A stretch of DNA of 64,000 nt from an uncultured Dyadobacter sp. (GTDB lineage: Bacteria > Bacteroidota > Bacteroidia > Cytophagales > Spirosomataceae): NCBI RefSeq assembly GCF_946482605.1, contig NZ_CAMLSE010000012.1:186001-250000 (forward strand), given 5' to 3'. The translations under genes and the position numbers were made by a program. This document shows positions 52,551-62,209 of the stretch, one piece after another; within the stretch, counting starts at the first letter, position 1; each line of letters begins with the position of its first letter. The notes below the pieces were generated by a model. It had not been told where the DNA came from. It worked only from the letters and a program-made list of their open reading frames with translations, and did not search any database.

Positions 52551-53309
52551 ATGAAAAAAGTACTGATAACCGGTGCCAGCGGCGGCATCGGACTGGAAGT
52601 GGCTAGACTTTTAGCAACAAAAAATTACCAGATCACCCTGGTAGCAAGACGTGAAGACGTGCTCAGTAAAGCCAAAAGCGCCCTTTCCGGAACCGGGCAT
52701 GCCCTTTATGTGAGTGACCTGACAAAGCAGGAAGATGTGCAAAAACTAGCTGCACATATTGAGGCAAGTTCTTACGACGTACTCATCAACAATGCGGGTG
52801 TGGGCATGTACGGCCAGTTCGTCCGGATGCCACTGGAAGACCAATTGTCGAGCATGCGGCTGAATATGGATGCGCTTGTGATATTGTCTTACGCATTTTT
52901 GAAGAAAGCTAAATCCGGCGACGCGCTGGTGAACGTGGCCTCTATGCTGGGACATTCCTCATTCCCGGGCGCGTCGGTCTATGCGGGTACCAAAAGCTTC
53001 GTTGCCAACTTCTCCGAATCGTTGTGGTTTGAGTTCAAAAACAGGAACATCTATATTCTCGGCTTTAACCCCGGGGCGACCAAATCGGATTTCCATTCCA
53101 ATGCCGGTGGAAAAACTTCTTCCTATCCCGAATTTACACTTTCTACCAGTGAAGACGTGGCCAGCGATCTGGTAAAAGCGCTGGAAAACCGCAAAAAACC
53201 ACGGGTGGTATCCGGCTGGAAAAACCGGCTGATGCTGTCCGGGTTCAAATTACTGAGTCGGGCAACCGCGATTAATATCATGGGAGGAATAAGTCCGGGA
53301 ATGAAATGA
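52551..53309 (+). CDS. short-chain dehydrogenase/reductase
   Basis: A 252-residue SDR. TGASGGIG (cofactor motif, about 7-14), VLINNAGVG, the catalytic Ser in VNVASMLG and YAGTKSFV (YxxxK) are all present. The C-terminal third (LSGFKLLSRATAINIMGGISPGMK) is hydrophobic and may associate with the membrane. It is 7 bases after the AraC gene. Substrate unknown. Confidence 0.92.
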   Translation: MKKVLITGASGGIGLEVARLLATKNYQITLVARREDVLSKAKSALSGTGHALYVSDLTKQEDVQKLAAHIEASSYDVLINNAGVGMYGQFVRMPLEDQLSSMRLNMDALVILSYAFLKKAKSGDALVNVASMLGHSSFPGASVYAGTKSFVANFSESLWFEFKNRNIYILGFNPGATKSDFHSNAGGKTSSYPEFTLSTSEDVASDLVKALENRKKPRVVSGWKNRLMLSGFKLLSRATAINIMGGISPGMK

Positions 53310-53482
53310 GGTGTTCAGCCAAGCAAAGCATCTAAGACGGGGCTCAAAAAGTGAAACGAATGCCTGTTTGATGCATTGTTCACCTTATGTATACCCGTCG
53401 TGGTAGGAGATCTGTTTGCCGGGTGATTAACTTGCGTCCCACAAAAGGCCAGGTTCATTTAAATCCACTCAAAAACACAAGC

Positions 53483-54598
53483 ATGCGCGACTGGTTCAGA
53501 TTCCTTAAATGGGTACTTAAAATCCTTTTTCGCATTATCCGAAGCCTGGCACGATCCATGTTTGGTATCAAGCCTAAACCCGCCCCGGTAAAATTCAACG
53601 GTAAGGTGGTTACCGACAAGACATTTCAGGTACTCAACGAAGCATTCGCAAAAGATTCAGTCAATGTATATTACAAATCCTGCACTTTGACTGGTGCCGA
53701 CCTGCTTACCTTTGAAGCGCTTGACGAGCATTATGCCAAAGACAAATCCCGGGCGTATTACTGCGACGAGTATCGGGAAGGGCAAAACTACTATCTGACT
53801 AAAAAACAGAGGATCTTTACCATGCCGAATGCACATGTTCCCACTTTTGTCAGCCTGGGACAGGGCTATGCAAAAGACGAGGCAAATGCATATTTCCAGG
53901 GTACTATATTTGAAGTAAAACAAGTCTCCACGCTGGTCAGCATCGATAAGTATTTTGCGAAAGACGACATTTCGGCCTACCTCAACCAGCAGCCAGTTGC
54001 GGGTAGTCATGGGAAGACATTTGATCTCCTGGACGGTAATTTTGCCAGGGACCGTTTGCACCACTATTACTATGGCTATCCTGGCCAGGGAGCGCACCAG
54101 ATTAGCGTCCTGCCTTGTGACGAAGGGTCATTTCAAATACTGGACTACCGGTATTCCAGGGACCACACGCATGTTTTCTTCCTTGGATTTACATTGGATG
54201 GCGCCGATCCCGACTTATTCGAAATACGCTCCGAGGGATATGCGAAAGATGCAAAAATAGTTTATTTCCAGGAAAGAAAAGTCACAGGCGTGGACCCGGG
54301 CACATTCGAAGTTTATCAGGAAAACGGAATGTACGGGCATGATGTCAGCTATGCCAGGGATCACTGTTCGGTTTTTATGAATGATGGAAAAGTAAATGCA
54401 GCCGATGTCACCACCTTTAAAGTACTGGGTGAAAACTACGCCAGCGATCACAAAAACGTCTATTACAAAGCCAAGGTCGTCAAAGGGGCAGATCCCGTTA
54501 CTTTCACCGTTTACCCGCATGACGTCGGAAATGCCGATTCCGAGGACGCCAATCATAAATTCCATGAGGGCGTGAAAGTGAAAGCCGGGTTTAGGTAG
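53483..54598 (+). CDS. DKNYY family repeat protein
   Basis: A 371-residue protein made of about eight repeats of about 30-40 residues. Each has a YAKD/FARD-type Asp, an aromatic pair, and a [GA]AD..TFE motif (GADLLTFEALDEHYAKDKSRAYY, GADPDLFEIRSEGYAKDAKIVYF, GADPVTFTVYP). The first 35 residues form a basic hydrophobic segment that may anchor it. DKNYY domains occur in Bacteroidota and Proteobacteria, some next to polymorphic toxin genes; function unproven. Start at ATG 53483 is preferred to 53387, whose extra part is basic and not family-like. It stands alone. Confidence 0.8.
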   Translation: MRDWFRFLKWVLKILFRIIRSLARSMFGIKPKPAPVKFNGKVVTDKTFQVLNEAFAKDSVNVYYKSCTLTGADLLTFEALDEHYAKDKSRAYYCDEYREGQNYYLTKKQRIFTMPNAHVPTFVSLGQGYAKDEANAYFQGTIFEVKQVSTLVSIDKYFAKDDISAYLNQQPVAGSHGKTFDLLDGNFARDRLHHYYYGYPGQGAHQISVLPCDEGSFQILDYRYSRDHTHVFFLGFTLDGADPDLFEIRSEGYAKDAKIVYFQERKVTGVDPGTFEVYQENGMYGHDVSYARDHCSVFMNDGKVNAADVTTFKVLGENYASDHKNVYYKAKVVKGADPVTFTVYPHDVGNADSEDANHKFHEGVKVKAGFR

Positions 54599-54628
54599 AT
54601 AAAGGTTACCTCCACAAACATCGCGCCT

Positions 54629-55105
54629 TTACAGCTTAATCTTTTGCGCAACCAGGCGTACTCTGGTGTCAGGAGATATTTTCGGTACAATTGCGAATAT
54701 ATGCACATTGTCGGCCACCGATAGTCCTCCTATCCCTACGACTGTCCGAAGAATAATTTCACCACTGGCACATTTGCTTTCTACCTGTTGTTCAACCACT
54801 TGTGCCAGTGAGTGTGTCCTCACTACCCCAACAAGCAATGTCTCTCTTTTAAAATCGATCTTCGTTTTAAGAAAGGAAATTTGAAGATTACCGAAGAGTT
54901 CGTCCTCAGTTTGTATCACCCTGACGATCATACTGTCTTCCCGATCAAATTCTTTTAAACGAGCCCCAGGATTTAAACTGCCGTTTAGAAGTTGATAGCT
55001 TACTTGTCCATCTGTACAGGTAATCAAGTATTCGTCGTCTTCCTTGCAGCCTGACAATGAAGTTGCAAAGCAGAACAGAAGTAGCAATATTTCCAGCAAT
55101 TTCAT
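54629..55105 (-). CDS. lipoprotein of unknown function
   Basis: A 158-residue lipoprotein (lipobox LSGC, Cys20, then KEDDEYLI). The body has beta-strand character with several Cys (CTDGQVSYQ, VESKCASGEI). It reaches a KISPDTRVRLVAQKIKL end. No family is recognised. It is monocistronic and convergent with the DKNYY gene. Confidence 0.6.
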   Translation of the reverse strand: MKLLEILLLLFCFATSLSGCKEDDEYLITCTDGQVSYQLLNGSLNPGARLKEFDREDSMIVRVIQTEDELFGNLQISFLKTKIDFKRETLLVGVVRTHSLAQVVEQQVESKCASGEIILRTVVGIGGLSVADNVHIFAIVPKISPDTRVRLVAQKIKL

Positions 55106-55216
55106 ACAAGGCAGGCCATTAAAAATGGTTTACATATAGGCAAGCTCATTACACAACGGACAAACGTATTCGGCAGTGCAGATTACGAATAACTTATCCA
55201 CGACACCCCGTTCTCA

Positions 55217-55687
55217 CTATTTGCGTCGACGGGCGGCAGTAAAATCAGATAGCCACTTGAAAAAATGCCGGCTCAACAGCCAACCGATGATTAAGCCATA
55301 TGCGATCAACTTTCCAGGCAGTAAAAAAACCTGTAAAAGTACTAATAGTCTGTTGTAATCGTCGGATATACGGAAAGGGTTGTCAATCAAGCCTCCGGCC
55401 CAGCCTACATTTGTAGTTTCCGGCGCTGCGTTCACAAAATGACTCGTCACCACATACAAAGCGAAACAGCACAGCCTTACTAGGATCGTACCAGCGCTAT
55501 CGTTCGGCCGGTGATAGCCAACCCAGTAAAGGCCAACGCACGCCAGAAACAGACCGATCAGCGTCGCGGCGTAAATCAGCCATTTTTGGGGTGGTTTACC
55601 ACCATCACCGGGCTCTTCCTGATTCACTTCTACTTTACCGACAGGACCTGGGTTAGCAGATTCAAAAAGCCATTCAACTAAACTCAT
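55217..55687 (-). CDS. multi-pass membrane protein of unknown function
   Basis: A 156-residue protein with about four hydrophobic segments (WLIYAATLIGLFLACVGLYWVGY, TILVRLCCFALYVVTSHFV, LLVLLQVFLLPGKLIAYGLIIGWLL). Start taken at ATG 55687 (MSLVEWLFES); a longer reading has a basic stretch unlike a membrane protein. No family recognised. It lies 111 bases upstream of the lipoprotein gene on the same strand. Confidence 0.55.
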   Translation of the reverse strand: MSLVEWLFESANPGPVGKVEVNQEEPGDGGKPPQKWLIYAATLIGLFLACVGLYWVGYHRPNDSAGTILVRLCCFALYVVTSHFVNAAPETTNVGWAGGLIDNPFRISDDYNRLLVLLQVFLLPGKLIAYGLIIGWLLSRHFFKWLSDFTAARRRK

Positions 55688-55932
55688 ACAACGTTTCCGG
55701 TTCGTTTTACAAGGTCGGCTTTGGTAAACAAAAGCCGTTCCCAAATCTCGACCAAGCGCATTGCAGCTCCTGCTTTTTAGCTTGATCCATCATCAAAGCA
55801 AATAGCCCGAACAACCTACCCGATCTTTACCGTTTGGCACAAGACAAAAAATACCCGGGCGGGCCTTATGTCAAAACTCCATTCGAAAACCGTTGACGGG
55901 TATGGGTAGTAAGTTTCCCTGATCTCAATCTT

Positions 55933-55940
55933 TATTTTTG
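55933..55940 (+). promoter_or_regulatory. -7 element (TATTTTTG) of the AraC gene at 55967
   Basis: A perfect TAnnTTTG 27 bases before the AraC start. No clear TTG at -33. Confidence 0.5.
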
Positions 55941-55966
55941 GGTACCCTTAAAACGGACATGCTGAA

Positions 55967-56731
55967 ATGAAATACCAGGAACACCGCCCCACACCCGGCC
56001 TGATACCATTCATCGACTGTTACTGGACATTGCAAACGGATTTATCGGTTAGTGATGGCCGGAAAAGGCAGTTTCCTGATATATGTACCGACCTTATAAT
56101 CAATCTGGGAGAAGACGTTCAGATATGGAATGGAGAAAATACCGTTCTCAGGTCCGAAAAGCCGTACCTGATGGGAGCCATGACATCGTTTAATGAGATC
56201 GTGCTCAGGCCCGGCATCAAGCTCACTGGAATCCGCTTCAAACCATTTGCTGCCAGCGCATTATTGAATATTCCACAGAATGGAATGGCAAATAAAATCG
56301 AAGAGCTGGGCCACCGGGACTTGTCTTTGGATTGCAAACATTTCCATGACCTTCTGGTTGGCAAGAGCGATCCCAGTCATGGGACGAATGCATGGCTGTC
56401 GGCGCTGGCCGATCAAAAGGACAATGCCCATATGAACGCCATTATCGGTACCATCCTGGAATCAAACGGACAGATCAGTGTGCGGGAAATAGCGGCCCGA
56501 TTCAATCTTACCGAGCGGCAACTCGAACGCAGATTCGCATTCAACCTTGGCGTCCCGCTCAAAGAGATTTGCAACCTGGTCCGGTTTCAGTATGCTTTTC
56601 AGCTGATCAGCAATCGCCGGCAGGAGAGCTTGCTGGATATCGCTTTCAGGGCTGGCTACTACGACCATGCCCATCTGACGAGGCATTTCAAACGCTACTC
56701 AGGCTACGTCCCTTCCCAATTGCACAAATAA
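55967..56731 (+). CDS. AraC family transcriptional regulator
   Basis: A 254-residue regulator of the DUF6597-type sensing group (YQEHRPTPGLIPFIDCYWTLQTDL). The C-terminal HTH is ISVREIAARFNLTERQLERRFAFNLGVPLKEICNLVRFQYAF and SLLDIAFRAGYYDHAHLTRHFKRYSGYVPSQL. It lies 102 bases before an SDR gene in the same direction and may regulate it. Confidence 0.9.
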   Translation: MKYQEHRPTPGLIPFIDCYWTLQTDLSVSDGRKRQFPDICTDLIINLGEDVQIWNGENTVLRSEKPYLMGAMTSFNEIVLRPGIKLTGIRFKPFAASALLNIPQNGMANKIEELGHRDLSLDCKHFHDLLVGKSDPSHGTNAWLSALADQKDNAHMNAIIGTILESNGQISVREIAARFNLTERQLERRFAFNLGVPLKEICNLVRFQYAFQLISNRRQESLLDIAFRAGYYDHAHLTRHFKRYSGYVPSQLHK

Positions 56732-56833
56732 ATCCCTGCACTTTGTCGGTTTTGTACAAAGCCTGCCCGATGAATGCCCGCTATTTTTGCAGAGGTCAAA
56801 AGCCGTACTAAGTAATCACAAACTAAGTAATCC

Positions 56834-57751
56834 ATGACAGATCAATCACTCAAAGAGAAAATCGCGCTGGTGGCGGGAGCAACCCGCGGCGCCGGGCGCG
56901 GCATTGCCATCGAACTGGGCAAAGCGGGTGCAACCGTATATGTGACCGGACGCACAACCCGTGCACAGCAGTCGGAATACGGTTTGCCACAAACGATCGA
57001 GGAAACTGCCGAACTGGTATCACAAGCGGGTGGACATGGTATTGCAGTCCAGGTAGATCACCTGGTGCATGACCAGGTGAAAGGGCTTGTGGACCGGATC
57101 GATCGAGAACATGGGCGGCTGGATATTCTGGTCAACGACATCTGGGGCGGTGAATTTCTCACAGAGTGGCACAAGCCCGTGTGGGAGCATTCACTTGAAA
57201 AAGGTCAGCGGCTGTTGAGATTGGCCATTGACACGCATATCATCACGAGTCACTTCGCACTACCGCTCCTGATCCGCAATCCCGGCGGCCTGGTGGTGGA
57301 ACTTACAGACGGGACTGCGGAATACAATCAATCCAATTACCGTCTATCCCTTTTCTACGATCTCGCGAAAACTTCGGTCATCCGCCTGGCCTGGGCTCAG
57401 GCGAAAGAACTGGCCCCATTCGGCTGCATGGCGGTTGCATTAACACCCGGATGGCTGCGCTCGGAGATCATGCTGGACATTTATGGCGTGAATGAGTCAA
57501 ACTGGATGGATGCACTTGAAAAACAACCTCATTTTGTCATTTCCGAGACACCGCATTATGTGGGTCGGGCCGTAGTAGCAATGGCCGCCGACCCAGGCAA
57601 ACAACGTTGGAACGGTCATTCAACATCCAGCGGCGCACTTGCCAAAGTTTACGGCTTCACCGATCTGGACGGTTCTCAGCCCGATGCATGGCGATATGTC
57701 GTAGAGGTGCAGGACGCAGGCAAGGCGGCAGATGCGACTGGTTACAGATGA
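56834..57751 (+). CDS. short-chain dehydrogenase/reductase, atypical
   Basis: A 305-residue SDR. GATRGAGRGIA (about 15-25) is the cofactor motif. The second conserved segment reads ILVNDIWGGE rather than NNAG, and the catalytic Ser position is within VVELTDGT, while YDLAKTSVIRLAW keeps YxxxK. These changes match a known SDR branch (DHRS1-like), so activity is plausible but should not be assumed. Substrate unknown. It is downstream of the AraC gene by 102 bases. Confidence 0.88.
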   Translation: MTDQSLKEKIALVAGATRGAGRGIAIELGKAGATVYVTGRTTRAQQSEYGLPQTIEETAELVSQAGGHGIAVQVDHLVHDQVKGLVDRIDREHGRLDILVNDIWGGEFLTEWHKPVWEHSLEKGQRLLRLAIDTHIITSHFALPLLIRNPGGLVVELTDGTAEYNQSNYRLSLFYDLAKTSVIRLAWAQAKELAPFGCMAVALTPGWLRSEIMLDIYGVNESNWMDALEKQPHFVISETPHYVGRAVVAMAADPGKQRWNGHSTSSGALAKVYGFTDLDGSQPDAWRYVVEVQDAGKAADATGYR

Positions 57752-57781
57752 TGTGGTCACATTGAGCAATGCACCGGCGAG

Positions 57782-58750
57782 TTAGGGTATCACTACCAGA
57801 CGGCTGCCGCCCGGAACATCGCGTTGCCACAAGCCGGCAATGTCTGATAGTTTTGCGGTGGTGATCTCTAATTTCAGTTTCCCTTCTGCTGCCAGCGTGA
57901 ATGCTTCGGGCAGGATTTCAGTAAAAGCCTTAGCCACCTCTTCCCTGGACCACGAGCCCATCCCCGATCCGGTCAGGAGCAAATCGACGCTGCGCAGGGT
58001 CGCAGCCGAAAGTTGCAACAGGTCGCCGGCCATGCTGCCTACCGACACGTACCGCACAGGATTGGTGAACATGCCGTTGCCTTTCAGCACAGACAGGATC
58101 AGCTCGGCGGTGTGGCCCCACAGATAATCGATTACAATGTCGATTGGAGAAGCCTGGTGCAATGCTTTAAGCTGCGCCGCAAAGCTATCGTCGTCGGTGA
58201 TGGCAATCGTCTCATCCGCACCGAGCGTCAGCAGGTCGGATAGCGATTTTTGATTCCTGCCGGTGCCTATGATCCTCTTCGCGCCATAATGCCTGGCCAG
58301 CTGCACGGCCACCCGTCCGGTAACCCCGGTGGCTCCGTTTATCAGCACAGTGTCGCCTGCCTGGATCTTCGCCTTGAATTTCAGGCCCATTGCTGCCCCG
58401 ATGACTGCATTCGGCAATGCGGCTGCTGTGGCGTCGTCAAGCCCCTCGGGTATGCTCACAATGCGGTCCTTATGGATAGTCGCTTTTTCAGCCAACATCC
58501 CACTCACACCCATGCCGTACACCCGTGTGCCATCCGGAAGAAGGCATACGCCGTCGCCCCCAGGTACAATGGGAGTTCCAGCCTGATGGCCACTGCTGTA
58601 ATGCTTACGGGAAGCAATGCCCTTATCCAGGTGCTTTACCGCTGCGGCCTTTACCGTCACCAGCACTTCGCTTTCATTTTGAACCTCCGGTTCGGCAATT
58701 TCTGTGTATTGGGGCAGCCCGCCGTCGGGATATATTACTGCTGCTTTCAT
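57782..58750 (-). CDS. quinone oxidoreductase-like medium-chain dehydrogenase
   Basis: A 322-residue MDR-family protein. The NAD(P)H motif is NGATGVTGRVAVQLA (about 140-154), and the N-terminal part (MKAAVIYPDGGLP, ILVTVKAAAVKHLDKG-type) matches the quinone-oxidoreductase group. The structural and catalytic zinc Cys clusters are lacking, so it is zinc-independent. It lies 72 bases after a Crp-like gene on the same strand. Confidence 0.88.
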   Translation of the reverse strand: MKAAVIYPDGGLPQYTEIAEPEVQNESEVLVTVKAAAVKHLDKGIASRKHYSSGHQAGTPIVPGGDGVCLLPDGTRVYGMGVSGMLAEKATIHKDRIVSIPEGLDDATAAALPNAVIGAAMGLKFKAKIQAGDTVLINGATGVTGRVAVQLARHYGAKRIIGTGRNQKSLSDLLTLGADETIAITDDDSFAAQLKALHQASPIDIVIDYLWGHTAELILSVLKGNGMFTNPVRYVSVGSMAGDLLQLSAATLRSVDLLLTGSGMGSWSREEVAKAFTEILPEAFTLAAEGKLKLEITTAKLSDIAGLWQRDVPGGSRLVVIP

Positions 58751-58822
58751 GCTCTGTTTGTTTTAGTGTGTGCCAAAATTAGGACGAGCAGCGGCTGCGC
58801 GACGATAACATATGTTATGAAA

Positions 58823-59407
58823 TCAGAAATGCTCCCTGCCCCTCGCCAATTTGTTCTTAATCCGGCTTAAATGTACGGCGCTTACGCCCAGATAGGACGC
58901 AATGTAATGCTGCGGCACCCGCCTGACGATATGCGGGCGGTCGGTAAGCAGGCGCTGATAACGCTCTTCCGGCGTATCGCGGATGAAGGAAACGAGCTCG
59001 TCGTTGAAACGTTTATGCCGGGAAGCGAAAATGTGCAGGACGATCCGGATAAAGCTGGGCTCGTGCGCCAGCTCTTCGATGAGTTGGAGCACATATACCC
59101 TCGATAGTAAGTAAATGACTGATGGCTCGATGGTTTCAATGCTAAACGAACCGGGTACTTCATTCACAAAGCTTTCAAAAGAGGAGAAGCCTGAATTTTC
59201 GAAGAAGAACTGGACGGTTTTGTCGTCGCCGTCCTTATCGAAGTAGGCGCGTACACATCCTTTCTCGACATGAATGTAATGCTGTGAAACTTCGCCCTCT
59301 TTCAACAGAACGGTCTTTGCCGGTACTTCCCGTCGTTCCATATACGGCAGGTACTTGTCCCAATAGTCGTTTAGCTGTGGGAATTGCTCCCGAAAATGAA
59401 AAACCAT
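58823..59407 (-). CDS. Crp/Fnr family transcriptional regulator
   Basis: A 194-residue protein. The cNMP-binding beta roll (LLKEGEVSQHYIHVEKGCVRAYFDKDGDDKTVQFFFENSGF) is followed by a helical linker and HTH (RYQRLLTDRPHIVRRVPQHYIASYLGVSAVHLSRIKNKLA). No FNR-type Cys set, so it is not an iron-sulfur sensor. It may control the quinone-oxidoreductase-like gene that follows. The 315 bases upstream (59408-59722), shared with the divergent TonB-dependent receptor, must hold both promoters. Confidence 0.9.
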   Translation of the reverse strand: MVFHFREQFPQLNDYWDKYLPYMERREVPAKTVLLKEGEVSQHYIHVEKGCVRAYFDKDGDDKTVQFFFENSGFSSFESFVNEVPGSFSIETIEPSVIYLLSRVYVLQLIEELAHEPSFIRIVLHIFASRHKRFNDELVSFIRDTPEERYQRLLTDRPHIVRRVPQHYIASYLGVSAVHLSRIKNKLARGREHF

Positions 59408-59722
59408 ATCGTGCAGAGGAATGGATGCTCAAACTTACCTGCTTTCGCTCACTTCAACAGGATACCCCGGGGAATTTTTACGCAAGCCATTCAGGCTCCC
59501 ACGCCCTGGGGCCGATGTGTCGATTTGAATGGCTACATTCTGATCCGGACGGTTAGCTGGCACCGTCGGTAACCTTGCATATCCAGGATGATATGCATTG
59601 ATCACTAATCAGAAGCGGGTGCTCTTTACAAGAGCATTAATTTTTTGAAACGCTGCGCAATGGATTCAAAGTTTATCTACTTTTGCATTTATTTATAATA
59701 AGTCCAAATAAAATAAAATCAA
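59408..59722. other. divergent intergenic region
   Basis: 315 bases between the minus-strand Crp-like gene and the plus-strand receptor. Only the TACTTTTG element at 59678-59685 was recognised. No RNA gene seen. Confidence 0.4.
59678..59685 (+). promoter_or_regulatory. -7 element (TACTTTTG) of the receptor gene
   Basis: A TAnnTTTG match 38 bases before the receptor start. No TTG at the -33 distance. Confidence 0.5.
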
Positions 59723-62017
59723 ATGCTTCGATTTTTAACACTTATTTTTTCCATTCTTTCAGTGCAGGTCATTGCCCAAACCGGGACGATCAAGGGCACC
59801 GTGACCACTTCGGACGGCAAACCCGCCGAATTTGTAAATATTGTTCTGGAAAAGACGTCCAGGGGTACAGTGGTCAATGAGGCTGGTCACTACACGATCA
59901 ATAAGGTTCCTGCGGGAACCTATACCATTACAGCGAGTTTTACCGGGCTTATTGAACAAAAGAGTACCGTAACGGTCGCAGCAGGGGAAATCAGTTCAGT
60001 GAATTTCACCCTGGCCGAGGATAACCGGCAGTTGCAGGAGGTTGTCGTCCGCGACGACAGCAGGCTGACGAACAAGGAAACGGAATACGTGGCGCGGATG
60101 CCTTTGAAAAACCTCGAAAATCCACAGGTATATCAGGTCGTGGGCAAGGATCTGATGAAAGAGCAGGTGATGACCGATATCAAGGATGTCTTTCGGGCTG
60201 CGGCAGGCGTCGCCCCCACCGAATACGTTACCGGAAGCTTTGCTGTAACATTCAGGGGATTTACGAACTTCGACTATGCCCGGAACGGAATGGCAACCTC
60301 GGTTTACAGGACGGGAACCGAAATCGCTAACCTGGAACGCATAGAGTTGATCAAGGGGCCGTCGGGCACGCTTTTCGGTTCGCAAGTGTCCACCTTTGGC
60401 GGCGCGATGAACCTGGTCACCAAAAAACCTTATGCAGGCTTGGGAGGTGAGGTGTCGTATAGCATGGGAAGTTTTGATTTAAGCAGGGCCACAATTGATA
60501 TAAATACCCCGTTAAATAAAGATAAGACCGTATTACTGCGGTTCAATGCCGTGAAGCACCAGCAAAACAGCTCAAACGAGTATGGTAAAAATAAAAGGTA
60601 CGTCATCGCACCAAGCCTTTCCTATCAGGCCAGTGACCGTCTTTCATTCCTCTTCGATTTCGAATATTTTAAAAGTAATGCGACCCGTTTGGCATACACA
60701 TTACTTTTTGACGACCAGGTGCCATTTAAATCCGCAAAAGACCTCCCGGTGGGCTTTAAAAAATCTTTCTTCGAAAATGATTTGCTGAGCGATGCGGAAG
60801 CCACGAAGTATTTCGGTCAGGCCAGGTATCAGATTAGTAAGAACTGGACCTCCACCACCGGCATATCCCACGTGAATGAATTTTTGAACAATAGCTACCA
60901 GCCTTACATCAATTGGATTAGTGCCGATACTGCCGTGACAAGTATCCGGCTTTTCGGGCCAAGAGAAAGAACCTATGCCAATGTGCAGCAAAACTTCAAC
61001 GGCAGTTTCTATACAGGCAGGTTTCATCATAACCTGTTGATTGGAGCAAGTTATGAATACAATGACGAAACACTTACCTACAGGGCTGTTCCCCTTGATA
61101 AAATAAATGTCCGTCAACCGTTCGAAAAGGCAGGTTTAAGCCGGGTGAACAGCATTTTGGCTAGTCCTTCAACCACAGCGTCCCACGATGCGTACGGGGG
61201 AAATGCATTGGGCATATATGTTTCCGATGTAATTAACTGGACGGATCGCCTGTCGACCATGCTGAGTTTGCGCTATGACCGATTTGAACAAACCTATGAA
61301 GGAGGTTTTGTGCAGCCGTCTCTCTCTCCGAAATTAGGAATTGTGTATCAGGTCGTGAAGGACCAGGTTTCGCTGTTCGGAAATTTCATGAACGGTTTCC
61401 GGAACCAGGGTCCCGTGGAGCAGCCCAACGGCAGCCTCTTCAAACCCAAACCGGTTTTTGCCAACCAACTGGAAGGTGGGTTAAAGGTCGAACTACCGGG
61501 AAATAAGCTGGGCGGAAGCATTAGTTACTATCACATCGGCATTGATAATGCGTTGCGTACCGACGATGCGCAATACAGTTTTCAGGACGGCCGGCAGGTC
61601 AGCAAAGGTATCGAGGTGGAGCTTACCGCCAACCCGGTGAGCGGCCTGAGCATTGTTACCGGATACGGGTTCAATGAAAACAAATTTGTAAAAGCTGATG
61701 TGTATGAAGGCAAATTCGAAACGCAGGCCCCGCAACACATTGTTAACTACTGGCTCAGCTATCGTCTGCCTTTCCGGAGCCTGAAAGGCATCGGGTTGGG
61801 TTTTGGAGGAAACTATGTGAGCGACTCTTACCTCAATTCCAGCAACACCTACACCATTCCGGCTTATCACACGATTAACGCCACCGCATTCTACCAAAAG
61901 GAAAAATGGAAGCTTGGTTTCAAATTGAATAACATCACCAACGTCAGGTACTGGGATTCGGTGGGGAACGCGCAATTTACGAGGAACTTTGTGGCTAACT
62001 TTTCCTTCAAATTCTAA
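59723..62017 (+). CDS. TonB-dependent receptor (siderophore type)
   Basis: A 764-residue outer-membrane receptor. Signal peptide to about residue 19 (VQVIAQ), then a carboxypeptidase-like regulatory domain (about 20-105, TIKGTVTTSDGKPAEFVNI), a plug domain (about 125-235, VIEVVVRDD-type start, EIANLERIELIKGPSGTLFG), and a 22-strand barrel ending NFSFKF. The plug phrase NLERIELIKGPSGTLFG is typical of FhuA/siderophore receptors. The substrate is probably a siderophore or other iron chelate. It appears to be a single gene, followed by a GC-rich hairpin. No biosynthesis genes or TonB nearby. Confidence 0.93.
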   Translation: MLRFLTLIFSILSVQVIAQTGTIKGTVTTSDGKPAEFVNIVLEKTSRGTVVNEAGHYTINKVPAGTYTITASFTGLIEQKSTVTVAAGEISSVNFTLAEDNRQLQEVVVRDDSRLTNKETEYVARMPLKNLENPQVYQVVGKDLMKEQVMTDIKDVFRAAAGVAPTEYVTGSFAVTFRGFTNFDYARNGMATSVYRTGTEIANLERIELIKGPSGTLFGSQVSTFGGAMNLVTKKPYAGLGGEVSYSMGSFDLSRATIDINTPLNKDKTVLLRFNAVKHQQNSSNEYGKNKRYVIAPSLSYQASDRLSFLFDFEYFKSNATRLAYTLLFDDQVPFKSAKDLPVGFKKSFFENDLLSDAEATKYFGQARYQISKNWTSTTGISHVNEFLNNSYQPYINWISADTAVTSIRLFGPRERTYANVQQNFNGSFYTGRFHHNLLIGASYEYNDETLTYRAVPLDKINVRQPFEKAGLSRVNSILASPSTTASHDAYGGNALGIYVSDVINWTDRLSTMLSLRYDRFEQTYEGGFVQPSLSPKLGIVYQVVKDQVSLFGNFMNGFRNQGPVEQPNGSLFKPKPVFANQLEGGLKVELPGNKLGGSISYYHIGIDNALRTDDAQYSFQDGRQVSKGIEVELTANPVSGLSIVTGYGFNENKFVKADVYEGKFETQAPQHIVNYWLSYRLPFRSLKGIGLGFGGNYVSDSYLNSSNTYTIPAYHTINATAFYQKEKWKLGFKLNNITNVRYWDSVGNAQFTRNFVANFSFKF

Positions 62018-62050
62018 CCGCCACAATTCCGCATACGCATGAGGCAACAC

Positions 62051-62083
62051 GGCCGGGAATCGATCCATCCGATATTCCCGGCC
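62051..62083 (+). terminator. terminator after the receptor gene
   Basis: A perfect 10-bp stem, GGCCGGGAAT with ATTCCCGGCC, loop of 13 bases. GTTT follows, so the T run is short. Confidence 0.7.
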
Positions 62084-62209
62084 GGGCGTTTAACGGTGGA
62101 GATCTTCCGCTCGACACATTCCGGACCTGCCTTTTGCTCCAAAACTATAAATTGATCTCTGTTCATCGCCGGAAAAAAGTCCTCATTTCCCGATCCGGTG
62201 CATTGTCCC

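Noticed and set aside
59723..62017. Siderophore biosynthesis cluster
   Set aside because: Only the receptor is present; no biosynthetic or transport partner genes are near.
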